Positions 15,842-26,567 of a stretch of 64,000 nucleotides of DNA are shown here, piece by piece; positions within the stretch are counted from its first letter, which is position 1, and the number at the start of each line of letters is the position of its first letter. Source of the DNA: Cyanobium usitatum str. Tous (GTDB lineage Bacteria > Cyanobacteriota > Cyanobacteriia > PCC-6307 > Cyanobiaceae); assembly GCF_963920485.1 (NCBI RefSeq), contig NZ_OY986431.1, positions 1,116,001-1,180,000 on the forward strand, in the 5' to 3' direction. The position numbers were made by a program, and so were the translations under genes. The notes under the pieces were generated by a model. The model was not told where the DNA came from. It saw only the letters and a program-made list of their open reading frames with translations, and did not search any database.

Positions 15842-17176
15842 GTGGCCCATTCCGCCGCCAATCCCGCCCCACTCCGCCTGACTGGTGGCGGCACCCTGGC
15901 GGGAACCGTGCAGGTGCCCGGGGATAAATCAATCTCTCACCGGGCCCTTTTGTTTGGGGCTATCGCCGAGGGAGAAACCCGCATCGAGGGCTTGCTACCA
16001 GCGGAGGACCCGCTCAGTACGGCCGCCTGCCTGCGGGCCATGGGTGTGGAGGTATCGCCGATTCAAGCCGGCCAGCCAGTGACGGTGCAAGGCGCCGGCC
16101 TTGATGGCTTCCAGGAACCTGGCGATGTGCTCGATTGCGGCAATTCGGGCACCACCATGCGGCTGATGCTGGGGCTGCTGGCAGGCCGGGTAGGCCGCCA
16201 CTTCGTGCTCACTGGTGATGGCTCCCTACGGGGCAGGCCGATGCGGCGGGTCGGAGCCCCCCTGGCCCAAATGGGTGCCCAGATCCATGGCCGCGGGGAC
16301 GGCAACTACGCACCCCTAGCGGTTATGGGTCAGCCCCTGCGCGGCACAACCATTCACACCCCGGTGGCCTCAGCCCAGGTGAAGAGCGCCATCCTGCTTG
16401 CCGCCCTCACCGCTGACGGGCCCACCACCGTGATCGAGCCGGCCCAGAGCCGCGACCACAGCGAGCGAATGCTGCGGGCCTTCGGCGCCGAGTTGTCGGT
16501 GGGTGGTGCGGGCAACACGGTGGTGACCCTGACCCCCGGCCAAAGGCTCAAAGGTCAAGTCGTGGTGGTGCCAGGTGATATCAGCTCCGCCGCCTTCTGG
16601 CTGGTGGCCGGTGCCATCACCCCAGGCGCGGATATCACGGTGCAGAACGTGGGGCTCAACCCCAGCCGCACCGGCATCCTTGAAGTGCTGGAGCAGATGG
16701 GCGCGCAAATAAGCGTGCTCAACCGCCGGGATGTGGCCGGAGAGCCGGTGGGCGACCTGCGGGTTTGCCACGGCCCGCTGCAAGCCTTTGAAATCGGTGG
16801 CGACCTGATCCCCCGGCTCGTTGATGAAATCCCAGTGCTAGCCGTAGCCGCCTGCTGCGCCGGCGGCATCAGCCGCATTCGTGACGCCGAGGAGCTGCGG
16901 GTTAAGGAAACAGATCGCCTGGCGGTAATGGCACGGCAGCTCGGGGCGATGGGCGGCCGCATCGAAGAATTCGCAGACGGCATGACCATCAGCGGCTGCA
17001 CCGAGCTGCACGGCGCAGAGGTAGACAGTGAGACCGACCACCGGGTGGCCATGAGCCTGGCAGTAGCGGCCGGCATCGCCCAGGGCGACACCCTGCTGCA
17101 CCGGCCGGAAGCGGCAGCCGTCTCCTATCCGGGTTTCTGGGACGACCTAGCCCGGCTTAAGCAGCAGGCAAACTGA
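15842..17176 (+). CDS. aroA: 3-phosphoshikimate 1-carboxyvinyltransferase (EPSP synthase)
   Basis: It joins phosphoenolpyruvate to shikimate 3-phosphate, the sixth step of chorismate synthesis. The 444 residues show [10 protein letters not shown] (residues 26-35, binding phosphate groups), [10 protein letters not shown] in the first half, then [10 protein letters not shown] and [10 protein letters not shown] near 350. All are standard AroA landmarks. The GTTMR form, instead of GTAMR, points to the class II-like enzymes common in cyanobacteria. The GTG at 15842 fits the family start. It follows the thiD remnant by 26 bases and precedes glmU by 22, so the three may once have been co-transcribed. 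Confidence 0.95.
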   Translation: MAHSAANPAPLRLTGGGTLAGTVQVPGDKSISHRALLFGAIAEGETRIEGLLPAEDPLSTAACLRAMGVEVSPIQAGQPVTVQGAGLDGFQEPGDVLDCGNSGTTMRLMLGLLAGRVGRHFVLTGDGSLRGRPMRRVGAPLAQMGAQIHGRGDGNYAPLAVMGQPLRGTTIHTPVASAQVKSAILLAALTADGPTTVIEPAQSRDHSERMLRAFGAELSVGGAGNTVVTLTPGQRLKGQVVVVPGDISSAAFWLVAGAITPGADITVQNVGLNPSRTGILEVLEQMGAQISVLNRRDVAGEPVGDLRVCHGPLQAFEIGGDLIPRLVDEIPVLAVAACCAGGISRIRDAEELRVKETDRLAVMARQLGAMGGRIEEFADGMTISGCTELHGAEVDSETDHRVAMSLAVAAGIAQGDTLLHRPEAAAVSYPGFWDDLARLKQQAN

Positions 17177-17198
17177 TAGGTAGTCCACCCAGAAGCCC

Positions 17199-18572
17199 AT
17201 GCTCGCCGTCGCCGTATTGGCCGCAGGGAAGGGCACCCGCATGAAGAGCGCCCTGCCCAAGGTGCTCCAGCCCCTAGCCGGTGCCACCTTGGTGGAGCGG
17301 GTACTGGCCAGCTGCCAGCAGCTTCAGCCAGAGCGGCGCCTGCTGATCGTTGGCCACCAGGCCGAGCGGGTGGAGCAGCAGCTGCAGGGCCTAACCGGCC
17401 TGGAATTCGTGCTGCAGCAGCCCCAGAACGGCACTGGCCACGCCGTGCAGCAGCTGCTCGAACCGCTAAATGACTTCAGGGGGGATCTGCTGGTGCTCAA
17501 TGGCGACGTGCCGTTGCTACGCCCGGAAACCCTTGCGGCCCTGCTGGAGCAACACCGCAGCAGTGGCGCTGCCGTGACCCTGCTGACAGCCAGGCTGGCC
17601 GATCCCAGTGGCTACGGGCGAGTGTTTGCCGATGCCAACGGCTCCGTTAGCGCAATCGTGGAGCATCGCGACTGCAACGACCAGCAGCGTCTCAACGACC
17701 TCACCAACGCAGGGATCTACTGCTTCAACTGGGCCAAGTTGGCCGAGGTGCTGCCCAAGCTCACCACCGACAACGACCAAGGCGAGCTCTACCTCACCGA
17801 CACGGTGGCCCTGCTCCGGCCGGCCATGCACCGAGAGGTGGCCGATGCCGACGAAATCGCCGGTATCAACGACCGGCTTCAGCTCAGCCAATGCGAGGCG
17901 GCACTCCAGGAACGGCTAAAGCGCCACTGGCTGGCTGAGGGTGTCAGCTTTGTCGATCCAGCTAGCTGCACCCTCAGCGAGGACTGCCGCTTTGGCCAGG
18001 ATGTTGTGGTTGAACCCCAATGCCACTTCCGAGGCAGCAGCTCCATCGGCGATGGCTGCCGCATCGGGCCCGGCTGCTTGATCGAAGACAGCAGTTTGGC
18101 AGCAGGTGTGACCGTGCTCTATTCAGTGCTGCGCCAGGTGCAGGTGGGTGAGCACTGCGCCATTGGCCCCTTCGCCCAGCTACGCCCCGGCAGCTCTTTG
18201 GCGGAGAACTGTCACATCGGCAATTTTGTGGAAGTTAAAAACAGCAGTCTTGCCGCTGGTGTGAAAGTAAACCATCTCAGCTATATCGGCGACGCAGATC
18301 TAGGTGCTGGCGTCAACGTTGGCGCAGGCACAATCACCGCTAACTACGACGGCGTGCGCAAGCACCGCACCGTGGTGGGGGCAGGCAGCAAAACCGGGGC
18401 AAATTCTGTGCTAGTGGCACCACTGACCCTGGGCGAAAACGTCACCGTCGGTGCCGGCTCGACGATCACCAAGGACGTGCCGGCCGGGTCGCTCGCTTTG
18501 GGCCGTGCTCGCCAGCTCGTCAAGGAAAACTGGTCCAGCCAGTTAAACCAGCCAAGCCCTCCAGCCCCATAG
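17199..18572 (+). CDS. glmU: Bifunctional GlmU: GlcN-1-P acetyltransferase / GlcNAc-1-P uridyltransferase
   Basis: GlmU makes UDP-N-acetylglucosamine for peptidoglycan and outer-membrane glycans. The N-terminal uridyltransferase begins [10 protein letters not shown] (residues 7-16) with PKVLQPLAG after it. [10 protein letters not shown] and [10 protein letters not shown] lie in the sugar-binding region. From about residue 245, hexapeptide repeats form the left-handed beta-helix, including [20 protein letters not shown] and [10 protein letters not shown], the acetyltransferase site. Length 457 is normal. It ends 25 bases before the high-light-inducible gene, which might share its message. Confidence 0.97.
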   Translation: MLAVAVLAAGKGTRMKSALPKVLQPLAGATLVERVLASCQQLQPERRLLIVGHQAERVEQQLQGLTGLEFVLQQPQNGTGHAVQQLLEPLNDFRGDLLVLNGDVPLLRPETLAALLEQHRSSGAAVTLLTARLADPSGYGRVFADANGSVSAIVEHRDCNDQQRLNDLTNAGIYCFNWAKLAEVLPKLTTDNDQGELYLTDTVALLRPAMHREVADADEIAGINDRLQLSQCEAALQERLKRHWLAEGVSFVDPASCTLSEDCRFGQDVVVEPQCHFRGSSSIGDGCRIGPGCLIEDSSLAAGVTVLYSVLRQVQVGEHCAIGPFAQLRPGSSLAENCHIGNFVEVKNSSLAAGVKVNHLSYIGDADLGAGVNVGAGTITANYDGVRKHRTVVGAGSKTGANSVLVAPLTLGENVTVGAGSTITKDVPAGSLALGRARQLVKENWSSQLNQPSPPAP

Positions 18573-18597
18573 GCTGCGCCAACCTTCCCCAGCTTTT

Positions 18598-18858
18598 ATG
18601 AATCGCGACAGGCGTCCTGCAGCTTCACCAGATGCAGCTTCACCAGATAAAGAGGGCTTTCTCTACGAGCCGGTGGAACGGTTTGGCGAGAGCATGACCA
18701 GCCCCAAACCCTGGAACAAGGCTGCCCTTGCCGGAGTGGAACTATTAAACGGTCGGATGGCCATGCTCGGCTTTGCTGCAGCAATCGCCGGCGAGCTTCT
18801 CACCGGCAAGGGCATGGTGGGGCAGCTGGCTGCCATGTTGCGTTGGTATTTGGGCTGA
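18598..18858 (+). CDS. High-light-inducible protein (HLIP, chlorophyll-binding-like)
   Basis: These one-helix thylakoid proteins bind chlorophyll and carotenoid and protect photosystem assembly under stress. The signature is ELLNGRMAMLGF at residues 48-59, with Glu48, Asn51 and Arg53 as expected pigment ligands and salt-bridge residues, inside the membrane helix. A 30-residue polar N-terminus precedes it and contains a tandem AASPD repeat. ATG 18598 is used; a shorter start at Met33 would keep the whole domain. Total 86 residues. Confidence 0.85.
   Translation: MNRDRRPAASPDAASPDKEGFLYEPVERFGESMTSPKPWNKAALAGVELLNGRMAMLGFAAAIAGELLTGKGMVGQLAAMLRWYLG
18619..18648 (+). repeat. Perfect 15-bp tandem duplication in the HLIP gene
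   Basis: GCAGCTTCACCAGAT occurs twice in immediate succession (18619-18633 and 18634-18648). It is in frame and adds one AASPD unit, in the region before the chlorophyll-binding helix. The identity of the copies at DNA level suggests a recent slippage event. Confidence 0.9.
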
Positions 18859-18971
18859 AAGCAGAAAGGCCCCGAGTGAACCACCACCCAGGACCTTCGC
18901 CCGAAGGCACAACATCGTGAAATGCTGCTCCGCAGCCATCATGGCCGATCGCGCCGACCCCGGAGGGCCGA

Positions 18972-20366
18972 TCAGAGAAGCGGGATCAAGCGCTCCAGAG
19001 CAACACCCCGACTGGCCTTGAGCAGAAGCACATCTCCCGGCTGCAGCCATTGCTGCAATGGCTCAGCCGCAGCCTCCGGACAATCCACCTGCCTTAAACG
19101 CGATAGGCCAATGGCCGCCGCAACCATGGCCGCCCCTTCCTCGCCCTGGTCCACGATCACCAGACCATCAAGGTTTAGTTGCCTGGCCCGCTCGGCCACG
19201 CTGCGGTGCAGTGCAAGGCTCTGCTCGCCCAGCTCGAGCATCGTGCCTAGCACCGCGAAGCGACGTCCAGGCTGCTGGGCCAGCAGCTCCAAGGCGGCAA
19301 GCACCGCCTCCGGTGAGGCGTTGTAAGTCTCGTCAAGGATCAGCACGCCATTTTGCTGTAAACGGCGGCTGCGTCCTCCGGGCAGATCCACCTGCAGTGG
19401 CCGCCAGCGCTCAGGCTCAAGGCCGAGCTCACGAGCTACCGCCATGGCAAGCAGCAGGTTGCGGGCGTGATGCACTCCTTCTAGCGGCATAGGCAGGGCC
19501 ACTCCGGCCAACTCCAAAATCGCCCCCTGGCAATCAAGGCTGCCCAGCAGATCTGCGGCCGCTTCATGGCCTTCTCCCTGCAGGGCAACCCGCACTACCC
19601 GGCCAGACCACACCCTGGCCAGGGCACGGTCCAGCAGAGGATCACCAGCCGGGATCACCACCAAGCCATCGGTCCCCAAACCAGCCACGATTTCGCACTT
19701 AGCCGTGGCGATTGCCTCACGACTGCCAAGCCGGCCGATGTGGGCTGTGCCGATGTTGGTGATCACTGCCACATCGGGGCTGGCGCAGCGACTCAGCCGT
19801 TCGATCTCACCGAGGCCCCGCATGCCCATTTCCACAACCACGGCCGCCTGATCAGGGCCTGCGCCAAGCAAGGTCAGGGGAACACCTACGTCGTTGTTTT
19901 CGTTGCCGCTGGAGGCCCAGATCGGCCCAAGCGGTGCCAGGGCACTGCGGATAAGTTCCCGCGTGGTGGTCTTACCGGCGGAACCGGTCACCGCCACCAC
20001 CGGCGCCGCCAGCTGCAGGCGCCAGAGACCCGCCAGGTCCTGGTAAGCATGGAGGGTGTCCGGCACCAGCCAGAGGGGAATGTGAGCTGCGGCGGCAGCA
20101 GCCAACACACTGGCCTGGGTGGCTGGCGCAAGGTGGCCCGCCTGGGCTAGCAGGGCGGCGGCTCCAGCCTCGAGAGCACCGGCAAGGAAGCCATGGCCAT
20201 CGAAGCGCTCGCCAATCAGCGGCAGAAAAAGGTCGCCGCCGCGCAGCTGGCGGCTATCGGTGCAGATGGCTTGGGGGGCAAGCTTCTGGGCCGCCTGATC
20301 CACCGTCATTGGTCCGGTGGCGGGTGGACCCCAAAGCTCCTGCAACTGGGCTAATCGCAGACTCAT
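18972..20366 (-). CDS. murF: UDP-N-acetylmuramoyl-tripeptide--D-alanyl-D-alanine ligase
   Basis: MurF adds D-Ala-D-Ala to the UDP-MurNAc-tripeptide, the last cytoplasmic step of the peptidoglycan precursor. The ATP loop VTGSAGKTTT is at residues 126-135. WASSGNENND follows it with the usual NxNxxxG-like region, and DETYNASPEA sits in the C-terminal domain. Length 464 fits. It is the last gene of a minus-strand run from menD, ending opposite the HLIP gene across a 113-base gap with no convincing terminator. Confidence 0.94.
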   Translation of the reverse strand: MSLRLAQLQELWGPPATGPMTVDQAAQKLAPQAICTDSRQLRGGDLFLPLIGERFDGHGFLAGALEAGAAALLAQAGHLAPATQASVLAAAAAAHIPLWLVPDTLHAYQDLAGLWRLQLAAPVVAVTGSAGKTTTRELIRSALAPLGPIWASSGNENNDVGVPLTLLGAGPDQAAVVVEMGMRGLGEIERLSRCASPDVAVITNIGTAHIGRLGSREAIATAKCEIVAGLGTDGLVVIPAGDPLLDRALARVWSGRVVRVALQGEGHEAAADLLGSLDCQGAILELAGVALPMPLEGVHHARNLLLAMAVARELGLEPERWRPLQVDLPGGRSRRLQQNGVLILDETYNASPEAVLAALELLAQQPGRRFAVLGTMLELGEQSLALHRSVAERARQLNLDGLVIVDQGEEGAAMVAAAIGLSRLRQVDCPEAAAEPLQQWLQPGDVLLLKASRGVALERLIPLL

Positions 20367-20394
20367 CGTCGGCAGTCGGGGGCGATGCCGAGGA

Positions 20395-21162
20395 TCATGG
20401 CTGAGGAATTGGCTCCGCCTCCAACAGCACCATGCCGCTACCCACCCGGGCGGCCTGGGCCAGCAGATTGCCGCCAGGGGCTAGCAGGCGCAGCCGCTCG
20501 TAACCCAACTCGCGGCTGCGCTGCAGCCAGAGATCGGCCTGCTGCTGGCGGCGCTGCAATGGCAAGCCTGCCCAGGGATTGACCAGTTCCAGATCGAGCA
20601 GCCCCTGCTCTGGGTGGGGGCGAGCAGAAGCAATGCAGCCATCGGGGTCGTCGTTTGAAAGCAGGGCCAGCAGGGGGTCGAGCTCAAGGCGCGCGACTGG
20701 AGCAGGCTCTGCAAGCTCAGGAGGCTCAGGAGAGCTTGGAGCTGGACCAACAGAGCGGGTAGGTGGCTGGCCTAGGGCCTGCGCAAGCGGCAAATCAGGA
20801 CGGGGGGCAACTTGTTCAACAACTGGTTGAACAGCTGAACTATCCGCAATATCAAAATTGGTGGGGGTGGGAGCAAAAGTTTTTATCAGCAGCGTCAGCG
20901 ACCACGCCAGCACAGCCAAGCCCAGGGCTAGCAGCACCGGCCAAAAAAAGGCCGCAAGCCCTTGGGGCCAGAAGCCAGGCACCGATAAATCGCCCTCGCG
21001 GTTGCGGCGCACCAGCTCCCGCAGCTTGAGCACCGTGCTGGCCAAGGCGGCACGCAGGTCCACTGCAAGGCGGCCCCAAGGTTCTACGTAAGGGGCCGGA
21101 TAGGGAGCTGGTGGTTCCTCACGGCCCGACCTATCGGGGGCGGAAGTTGGTGGCGTCACCAA
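20395..21162 (-). CDS. Conserved-type hypothetical protein with one membrane segment
   Basis: The protein has 255 residues. A cytoplasmic-type N-terminus (about 60 residues, rich in Arg and Pro) is followed by one hydrophobic span near 69-91 (FFWPVLLALG, LAVLAWSLTL). A Pro-rich linker and a C-terminal region with LLSNDDPDGC and ERLRLLAPGG come next. The type II orientation suggests the C-terminal part is periplasmic. I do not recognise it. It lies 7 bases after glgA and 28 before murF, probably in the same message. Confidence 0.7.
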   Translation of the reverse strand: MVTPPTSAPDRSGREEPPAPYPAPYVEPWGRLAVDLRAALASTVLKLRELVRRNREGDLSVPGFWPQGLAAFFWPVLLALGLAVLAWSLTLLIKTFAPTPTNFDIADSSAVQPVVEQVAPRPDLPLAQALGQPPTRSVGPAPSSPEPPELAEPAPVARLELDPLLALLSNDDPDGCIASARPHPEQGLLDLELVNPWAGLPLQRRQQQADLWLQRSRELGYERLRLLAPGGNLLAQAARVGSGMVLLEAEPIPQP

Positions 21163-21169
21163 AAGGGGT

Positions 21170-22642
21170 TCAACGGCGCTTCAGCAGGGAAGCCAGGCCC
21201 CGCCGGCTGGGGTCCGCATCCTGGCCCTGGGAGAAACGCTCAACGGCGGCCGCTTCAGGCGTTGGTTCCTTTACCCCGCAAACGTCGCGGTACATGGCGT
21301 CGTATTCGAGCGCCGAGCGAGCCCAGCTGAAGTCCACGCCCATGCCCCGGCGCTGGAGTTCCTGCCAACTGGCCTGATTGCGGTAGGCCTCCCAGGAGCG
21401 CACGATCGCCGTGTAGAAGTCGATGGGCTCATATCGATCGAAGCCATAGCCGTTGCCGCTGCCAGCCAGGGGGTCGTTCGGGGGCACGGTGTCCACCAGA
21501 CCGCCCACCATCCGCACCACCGGAATCGAGCCATAGCGCATAGCCAGCATCTGGCTGATACCGCAGGGCTCAAAGCGACTCGGCATCAAGAAGGCGTCGC
21601 TGCCGGCATAGATCAGCCTCGAGAGGGCGTCGTCGTAGGTGAGGAAAACGGCGAAGCGGCCGGGATGGCGCGCCGCCATCTGCCATAGCCCCGACTCATA
21701 GGTGCGATCCCCCGTGCCCAGCACGACAACCTGGCTGTCGGTGTAGGCCAACACCCGATCAGCAACCTGCAGCAGCAGATCGACACCTTTTTGATCGACT
21801 AGCCGGCTCACCATTCCCATTAGGTAGGAGCGGGGATTCACCGCCAAGCCAAAGCGCTCCTGCAGGGCCTGCTTATTAAGGGCCCGGGGGGCTAAATCTG
21901 CAGCCGAAAACTGGGCTGGCAGGCTGGCATCAGTGGCTGGATTCCAGTCTTCGGTATCAATGCCGTTGAGGATGCCGCGCAACTTGCCGCTGATGAAATT
22001 CAGCAAGCCATCGAGATGCTCGCCGTATTGGGGCGTGCGGATCTCCATCGCATAGGTGGGGGACACCGCATTGACCCGATCGGCGTAAAGCAATGCCGCC
22101 GCCATCGTGTGGTCCCCTTGCATATACCAGGGACACCAGGTGATGCGATCAAGTTTCCAGCGCCAAGGGCCCTGATACTTGAGATTGTGGATTGTAAATA
22201 CGGTGCTGATCTCCGGGTCTTGATGCATCCACACCGGCAACATGCCGGTGTGCCAGTCGTGGCAGTGCAGCACCTGGGGTTTCCAGTGGTGCCAGCAAAA
22301 TTCCGCAGTGGCACTGGCAAAGAAGGTGAAGCGCCAATCCTCGTCTTCACCGCCGTAGATGCGCTCCGGATCAAACACCGGATGGCCCACTAGATAGAGG
22401 ATCAGGCCGTTGCTGGGATGGCGGGCCTCAAAGACAGCGAAGTCATTGCCCATCGTGTGGCCGCGCCAGATGGGTTCGGGCGAAACCTTCAACTTCGACC
22501 ACAACTTGCCGTACCCCGGCAGGATGATGCGTACGTCGTGGCCTAAGGCAGCTAGGGCAGGGGGCAAGGAGCCCACCACATCACCCATGCCCCCGACCTT
22601 GATCATCGGCGCGCATTCGGCCGCCGCAAACAAGACCCGCAT
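21170..22642 (-). CDS. glgA: Glycogen synthase (ADP-glucose type)
   Basis: GlgA extends alpha-1,4-glucan chains from ADP-glucose. The N-terminus has [10 protein letters not shown] followed by [10 protein letters not shown], the ADP-glucose-binding KxGG motif. [12 protein letters not shown] and [10 protein letters not shown] lie in the first GT5 lobe. The C-terminal lobe has [11 protein letters not shown] and [11 protein letters not shown], including the catalytic glutamate region. The 490 residues match the family. With glgB at 56440 this supplies glycogen building functions. Confidence 0.96.
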   Translation of the reverse strand: MRVLFAAAECAPMIKVGGMGDVVGSLPPALAALGHDVRIILPGYGKLWSKLKVSPEPIWRGHTMGNDFAVFEARHPSNGLILYLVGHPVFDPERIYGGEDEDWRFTFFASATAEFCWHHWKPQVLHCHDWHTGMLPVWMHQDPEISTVFTIHNLKYQGPWRWKLDRITWCPWYMQGDHTMAAALLYADRVNAVSPTYAMEIRTPQYGEHLDGLLNFISGKLRGILNGIDTEDWNPATDASLPAQFSAADLAPRALNKQALQERFGLAVNPRSYLMGMVSRLVDQKGVDLLLQVADRVLAYTDSQVVVLGTGDRTYESGLWQMAARHPGRFAVFLTYDDALSRLIYAGSDAFLMPSRFEPCGISQMLAMRYGSIPVVRMVGGLVDTVPPNDPLAGSGNGYGFDRYEPIDFYTAIVRSWEAYRNQASWQELQRRGMGVDFSWARSALEYDAMYRDVCGVKEPTPEAAAVERFSQGQDADPSRRGLASLLKRR

Positions 22643-22682
22643 CCCAGAGTTACCGGAGGTGGGCGCAACTCTACGGGCGTCG

Positions 22683-23246
22683 CTAGGGCAGCACCGTCAC
22701 GGGCGTGCCCATCTCCACCAGATCGAACAGTTCCCGCACATGCTCATCCAGTAGGCGCACGCAGCCGTGGGAAACGGCCTGGCCCACGCTGTGCCGCTGG
22801 GGTGTGCCGTGGAAGCCAGCACTGACGCAACCCCTCACCACAAGGTGCTCGCTGCCGTTGAAGCCGGCGCGGCCCTTGCAGTCGCGGTGGAAGCCGATCC
22901 AGCGGCTGCCAAGGGGGTTGGCGGGTCCAGGCGGGACGTGTTGGCCGGTGGCTGGGTGCTCCCAGGTGGGATCTACCGCCAGCTCGATGACCGCAAACTG
23001 ACCGACCGGGGTCTCCCAGCCCGGCCGTCCGACACCCACTGGAAAGCGTTTGCGCTCCTGGTTGCCCTCTAGTACCAGCAACTGGCGCTGGCGCCGGTCA
23101 AGGACGAGCCGACGCTGCAGAGATGGCTCTCCATCTGCAACGGCAAGGGGAGGCGCAAATAAAGCGGCTCCCACAAGCAGCAGCGGAAGCAATCGCAGCA
23201 GCCCCAAACAAGCCACTGCCCTGAAATGAAATCCGTTTGTTTTCAA
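22683..23246 (-). CDS. L,D-transpeptidase (YkuD domain), exported
   Basis: YkuD enzymes form 3-3 cross-links in peptidoglycan or attach proteins to it, outside the inner membrane. The first 37 residues form a signal peptide with a hydrophobic core ([10 protein letters not shown]) ending AVA before Asp38. The catalytic pattern is FHGTP at 145-149, then SHGCVR at 159-164 with nucleophile Cys162. Length 187. It overlaps menB by ATGA, although the functions are unrelated, and glgA follows 40 bases later. Confidence 0.9.
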   Translation of the reverse strand: MKTNGFHFRAVACLGLLRLLPLLLVGAALFAPPLAVADGEPSLQRRLVLDRRQRQLLVLEGNQERKRFPVGVGRPGWETPVGQFAVIELAVDPTWEHPATGQHVPPGPANPLGSRWIGFHRDCKGRAGFNGSEHLVVRGCVSAGFHGTPQRHSVGQAVSHGCVRLLDEHVRELFDLVEMGTPVTVLP

Positions 23247-24103
23247 GGCAACCAGGGAGCATCGGAGAAGTCCGGCGGTCGCTTCTCAAGGAAGGCATTG
23301 CGCCCCTCCTGGCCCTCCTCAGTTCGATAAAAGAGATGGGTGGCCTGGCCGGCCAGCTCCTGAATTCCTGCTAATCCGTCGGTTTCAGCGTTGAAGGCAG
23401 CCTTGAGGCAGCGGATCGCCGTGGGGCTGTGCTGCAGCACCTCGCGCGCCCAGCTGATCCCCTCCGCCTCCAGCTGATCAAGGGGCACAACCCCATTCAC
23501 CAAGCCCATGGCCAAAGCCTGGTCGGCCCCGTATTGACGGCAGAGAAACCAAATCTCCCGTGCCTTGCGCTGGCCCACCACCCGCGCCAAATAGCCGGCG
23601 CCAAAGCCCCCATCAAAACTGCCCACCCGCGGTCCCGTCTGGCCAAATACGGCGTTCTCAGCAGCCAGGCTCAGGTCACACAGCAGGTGCAGCACCTGGC
23701 CACCACCGATCGCGTAACCCGCCACCAGGGCAATCACCACCTTCGGCAAGCTGCGGATCAGGCGCTGCAGATCCAGCACATTGAGCCGGGGCAAACCCGA
23801 CTCGTCGAGATAGCCCCCATCGCCGCGCACGCTTTGATCGCCGCCAGCGCAAAAGGCCCAGCCACCATCAGCCGCTGGGCCGGCGCCGGTAAACAACACC
23901 ACCCCGACCCGAGGGTTGTCGCGGACTCGGGAAAAGGCGTCGCAAAGCTCCTGCACGGTGCGGGGCCGGAAGGCGTTGCGCTTGTGGGGGCGGTTGATCG
24001 TGATGCGGGCGATCCCCTCCTCGCATAGGTCAAAAAGAATGTCCTCGTAGGTGCCGGCGGGCTGCCACTGCACCGCTGCCGGGGTCTGGGAGGAAGGGCT
24101 CAA
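23243..24103 (-). CDS. menB: 1,4-dihydroxy-2-naphthoyl-CoA synthase
   Basis: MenB closes the second ring of the naphthoquinone head group from succinylbenzoyl-CoA, here for phylloquinone of photosystem I. The 286 residues contain the crotonase core: [11 protein letters not shown] with the oxyanion-hole glycines, [12 protein letters not shown] and [13 protein letters not shown], which is specific to Men[15 protein letters not shown] is the usual C-terminal motif. Its start overlaps the menD stop (ATGA), giving a menD-menB pair, and its stop overlaps the YkuD gene. Confidence 0.95.
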   Translation of the reverse strand: MSPSSQTPAAVQWQPAGTYEDILFDLCEEGIARITINRPHKRNAFRPRTVQELCDAFSRVRDNPRVGVVLFTGAGPAADGGWAFCAGGDQSVRGDGGYLDESGLPRLNVLDLQRLIRSLPKVVIALVAGYAIGGGQVLHLLCDLSLAAENAVFGQTGPRVGSFDGGFGAGYLARVVGQRKAREIWFLCRQYGADQALAMGLVNGVVPLDQLEAEGISWAREVLQHSPTAIRCLKAAFNAETDGLAGIQELAGQATHLFYRTEEGQEGRNAFLEKRPPDFSDAPWLP

Positions 24104-25908
24104 GGCTGCATCAGGGCTTGGGCAGCCATTCTGCGCAAGGTCTGGCGCCTGAGCGCATCGGCGCGGCGATCGCTCACCAGCTCAAGCAGCGCCAGCGGCT
24201 GCTGCAGCGCCCAGTCCAGCTGGGCTGGCAAGCCAGCTAGCTGCAGCACCCTGCGCCCCGGCACGCCATGGGCGGCAGCCAAAGCCAGGTGATCAAGCTG
24301 CTGGGGCATGGCAAACAGCCTCTCGAAATCCAGGGCCCGCTCAGGCGTGGTGCGAATCGGCAGCTGCTCAAAGATGCCGCCACCGCCGTTGTTGATCAGG
24401 ATCACGGTGAGACGCCCCTTTAGTTGGCGCTGCCAAAGCCAGCCATGGCTGTCATGGAGCAGGGCCAGATCACCCGTGAGCAACACCGCCTGGCCATGGG
24501 CCTCAGCGACCCCGCAAGCGATCGAGAGGGTGCCATCGATGCCGGAGGCCCCTCGAAACCCGTAGACCGGTCGCCAGGGGGCTGCGGGATTGGCGAAGCT
24601 CTCCCAATCCCGCACTGGGCTGCTGTTGGCAAGCACCAGCGGCAAGCCGGCGGGCAGCAGGAGACCCAACTGGCGCGCCAAACAAAGCTCACTTACACCA
24701 TTTTCTGCCCCATCAGCGTTTGCTAGCTGCTGATCTAGCCAGAGCTGTAGGTGCTGCTCCCGCTGCCGCCAGCGGGCTCCAAACTGCAGGGCCTCGCCAC
24801 TGGGGCCACCAGCCCAAAAAGCTGGCGGCAAGCTGGCACTCCAGCCGGCAAGTCCGGCGGCGCTCTGCTGGCAACCGCTGCCGTGCCCTCCGCCGCCTAG
24901 CGGATCAAGACATCTCGGCTCGCCCTCACTGACAAGCCACTGGAGAGCATCCTGGTCGGCCAGCCAGCGCTGCAGGCGGCGGCTGGCGGGCAAGGGGCCA
25001 AGGCGCAGCACCTGGGCTGAACGCAGCTCGGGTTCAGGAGCCTCGAGCAGTAGGTCGTAGCTGCTGATCAAATCCAGTTCAGCCAACCCCCGCAGCCCGC
25101 TGAGGCCATCGGCCAGCACGGGCCAGCCCGTGCGCCGCTGCCAGCGCACCAGAGCCTCCACATATCCAGGCCAGTTCTGGGGCAGGCCGCGCCAGGGACC
25201 AGCAACCACCACCCCTGGCTGGTCGGGATCGGGAGCGGGGCTGAAGGGCCTTGCCTGTATCCCTGATCCAGGGGTCCTCAGGCTCAGCTCTCCCCATGGA
25301 GGGGGAGTTATATCAAGGGAAGCGTGGGCCGTTGCCTCAAGCAGCGCCGGCCCGCCTGCATGCAGGGGTTCGGCAAAGGGAAGGTTGAGGTGCACTGGCC
25401 CCGGGGCCAGGCCAGGGGGCCGGGTTGCAGACCATGCCTGGCGAGCCAGGGCAGCGATGGCAGCGTCCGTCATGGCAGCCAGTCCAGTGCCATCGCCCTG
25501 GCCAAACCAGCGCACACTGGCGGCCAGAAAGCTTTCCTGGTTCACGGTCTGGTTGGCCCCACAGCCCTTGAGCCGGCTGGGGCGATCAGCGCTAATCAGC
25601 AATAGGGGGATGGCGCCATAGTCCGCCTCCACCGCGGCGGGCAACAGGTTTGCCACAGCGGTGCCCGAGGTGGTGACAACCGCAACTGCTTTGCCAGTGG
25701 CCCTGGCCAAACCCAGGGCAAAGAAAGCGGCAGAGCGCTCGTCAATGGCGGTGTAGAGCGCCAGCCCGTGCGGCTCAAGCACACCCAGGGCTAGGGCCAG
25801 AGCACCGGAGCGACTGCCCGGACACAAGACAGCCTGGCTTAGCCCCTGCTCCATCAGGGCCTTCAGCAGCAGCAGCGCCGCCTCGAGATTGCGACGGGCC
25901 AACTCCAC
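24100..25908 (-). CDS. menD: 2-succinyl-5-enolpyruvyl-6-hydroxy-3-cyclohexene-1-carboxylate synthase
   Basis: MenD is a thiamine-diphosphate enzyme joining isochorismate and 2-oxoglutarate in phylloquinone synthesis. Landmarks are [10 protein letters not shown] near the start, [10 protein letters not shown], and the cofactor segment [10 protein letters not shown] followed by [11 protein letters not shown]. The frame stays open to 26169, but residues above GTG 25908 are Pro/Ala-rich and antisense to lepB, while family alignment begins right at [11 protein letters not shown] therefore choose GTG 25908, giving 602 residues. The distance to the divergent lepB start is about 45 bases. Confidence 0.92.
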   Translation of the reverse strand: MELARRNLEAALLLLKALMEQGLSQAVLCPGSRSGALALALGVLEPHGLALYTAIDERSAAFFALGLARATGKAVAVVTTSGTAVANLLPAAVEADYGAIPLLLISADRPSRLKGCGANQTVNQESFLAASVRWFGQGDGTGLAAMTDAAIAALARQAWSATRPPGLAPGPVHLNLPFAEPLHAGGPALLEATAHASLDITPPPWGELSLRTPGSGIQARPFSPAPDPDQPGVVVAGPWRGLPQNWPGYVEALVRWQRRTGWPVLADGLSGLRGLAELDLISSYDLLLEAPEPELRSAQVLRLGPLPASRRLQRWLADQDALQWLVSEGEPRCLDPLGGGGHGSGCQQSAAGLAGWSASLPPAFWAGGPSGEALQFGARWRQREQHLQLWLDQQLANADGAENGVSELCLARQLGLLLPAGLPLVLANSSPVRDWESFANPAAPWRPVYGFRGASGIDGTLSIACGVAEAHGQAVLLTGDLALLHDSHGWLWQRQLKGRLTVILINNGGGGIFEQLPIRTTPERALDFERLFAMPQQLDHLALAAAHGVPGRRVLQLAGLPAQLDWALQQPLALLELVSDRRADALRRQTLRRMAAQALMQP

Positions 25909-25952
25909 GCCAGGGCGGTTCAGGATGGATTGATCCAGTTTCCCCTGCACCC

Positions 25953-26561
25953 TTGTCGTCCTCGCCCCGCAGCAGCACTCCCAGCCTGGTCGAAACCCTG
26001 CGCCGCCAGGTGGTGCCGGTGCTGGTTTGGGTGTTGCTGGCCCTGGTGCTGCGCTGGGCGGTGCTGGAGCCCCGCTGGATTCCCTCGGGATCGATGCTCC
26101 CGGCCCTGCAACTGCAGGATCGGGTGCTGGTGGAGAAGCTGCGCGCCCGGCTGCATCGCCCCATACCAATCGGCACCGTGGTGGTCTTCCATCCCCCCGC
26201 AGCCCTGCTAGCAGCTGGCTACGACCCCAAGGCGGCCCTGATCAAGCGGGTGGTGGCACAAGCGGGCGATGCGGTGGAGGTGCGCAATGGCGTGCTGTGG
26301 CGCAACGGCAGCAAGGCGGCAATTGATTGGTCAGCCGAACCGATGGACTACCAACTGGAACCCCTCACGGTGCCCCCGGACCATCTGCTGGTTTTGGGAG
26401 ACAACCGCAATGCCAGCTTGGATTCCCACCTCTGGGGGCCCCTGCCGCAAAAGGCCTTGATCGGCACAGCGGTGCTTCGTTACTGGCCCCTCAATCGGTT
26501 CGGCTGGTTACGGATCTCCGCCATGGGCCACCCCCCTACTGCGACGAATGAGCTGGGGTAA
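25953..26561 (+). CDS. lepB: Signal peptidase I
   Basis: It removes signal peptides from exported proteins at the membrane. A single N-terminal membrane segment (VLVWVLLALV) precedes IPSGSMLPAL with catalytic Ser47. ALIKRVVAQA supplies the general base Lys98. LVLGDNRNAS and SHLWGP form the usual C-terminal box. 202 residues, with no second membrane span. The TTG at 25953 is the only start that keeps the N-terminal polar lead; a start further in would still keep the membrane segment, so the exact start is uncertain. Confidence 0.92.
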   Translation: MSSSPRSSTPSLVETLRRQVVPVLVWVLLALVLRWAVLEPRWIPSGSMLPALQLQDRVLVEKLRARLHRPIPIGTVVVFHPPAALLAAGYDPKAALIKRVVAQAGDAVEVRNGVLWRNGSKAAIDWSAEPMDYQLEPLTVPPDHLLVLGDNRNASLDSHLWGPLPQKALIGTAVLRYWPLNRFGWLRISAMGHPPTATNELG

Positions 26562-26567
26562 GGTGCA

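Noticed and set aside
18859-18971. Terminator between the HLIP gene and murF
   Set aside because: Only a 5-bp stem (CCTTC/GAAGG) and short GC repeats are present and none has a T run; too weak to call.
23429-24028. 199-codon plus-strand frame opposite menB
   Set aside because: Antisense shadow of a firmly identified enzyme; no signal or motif.
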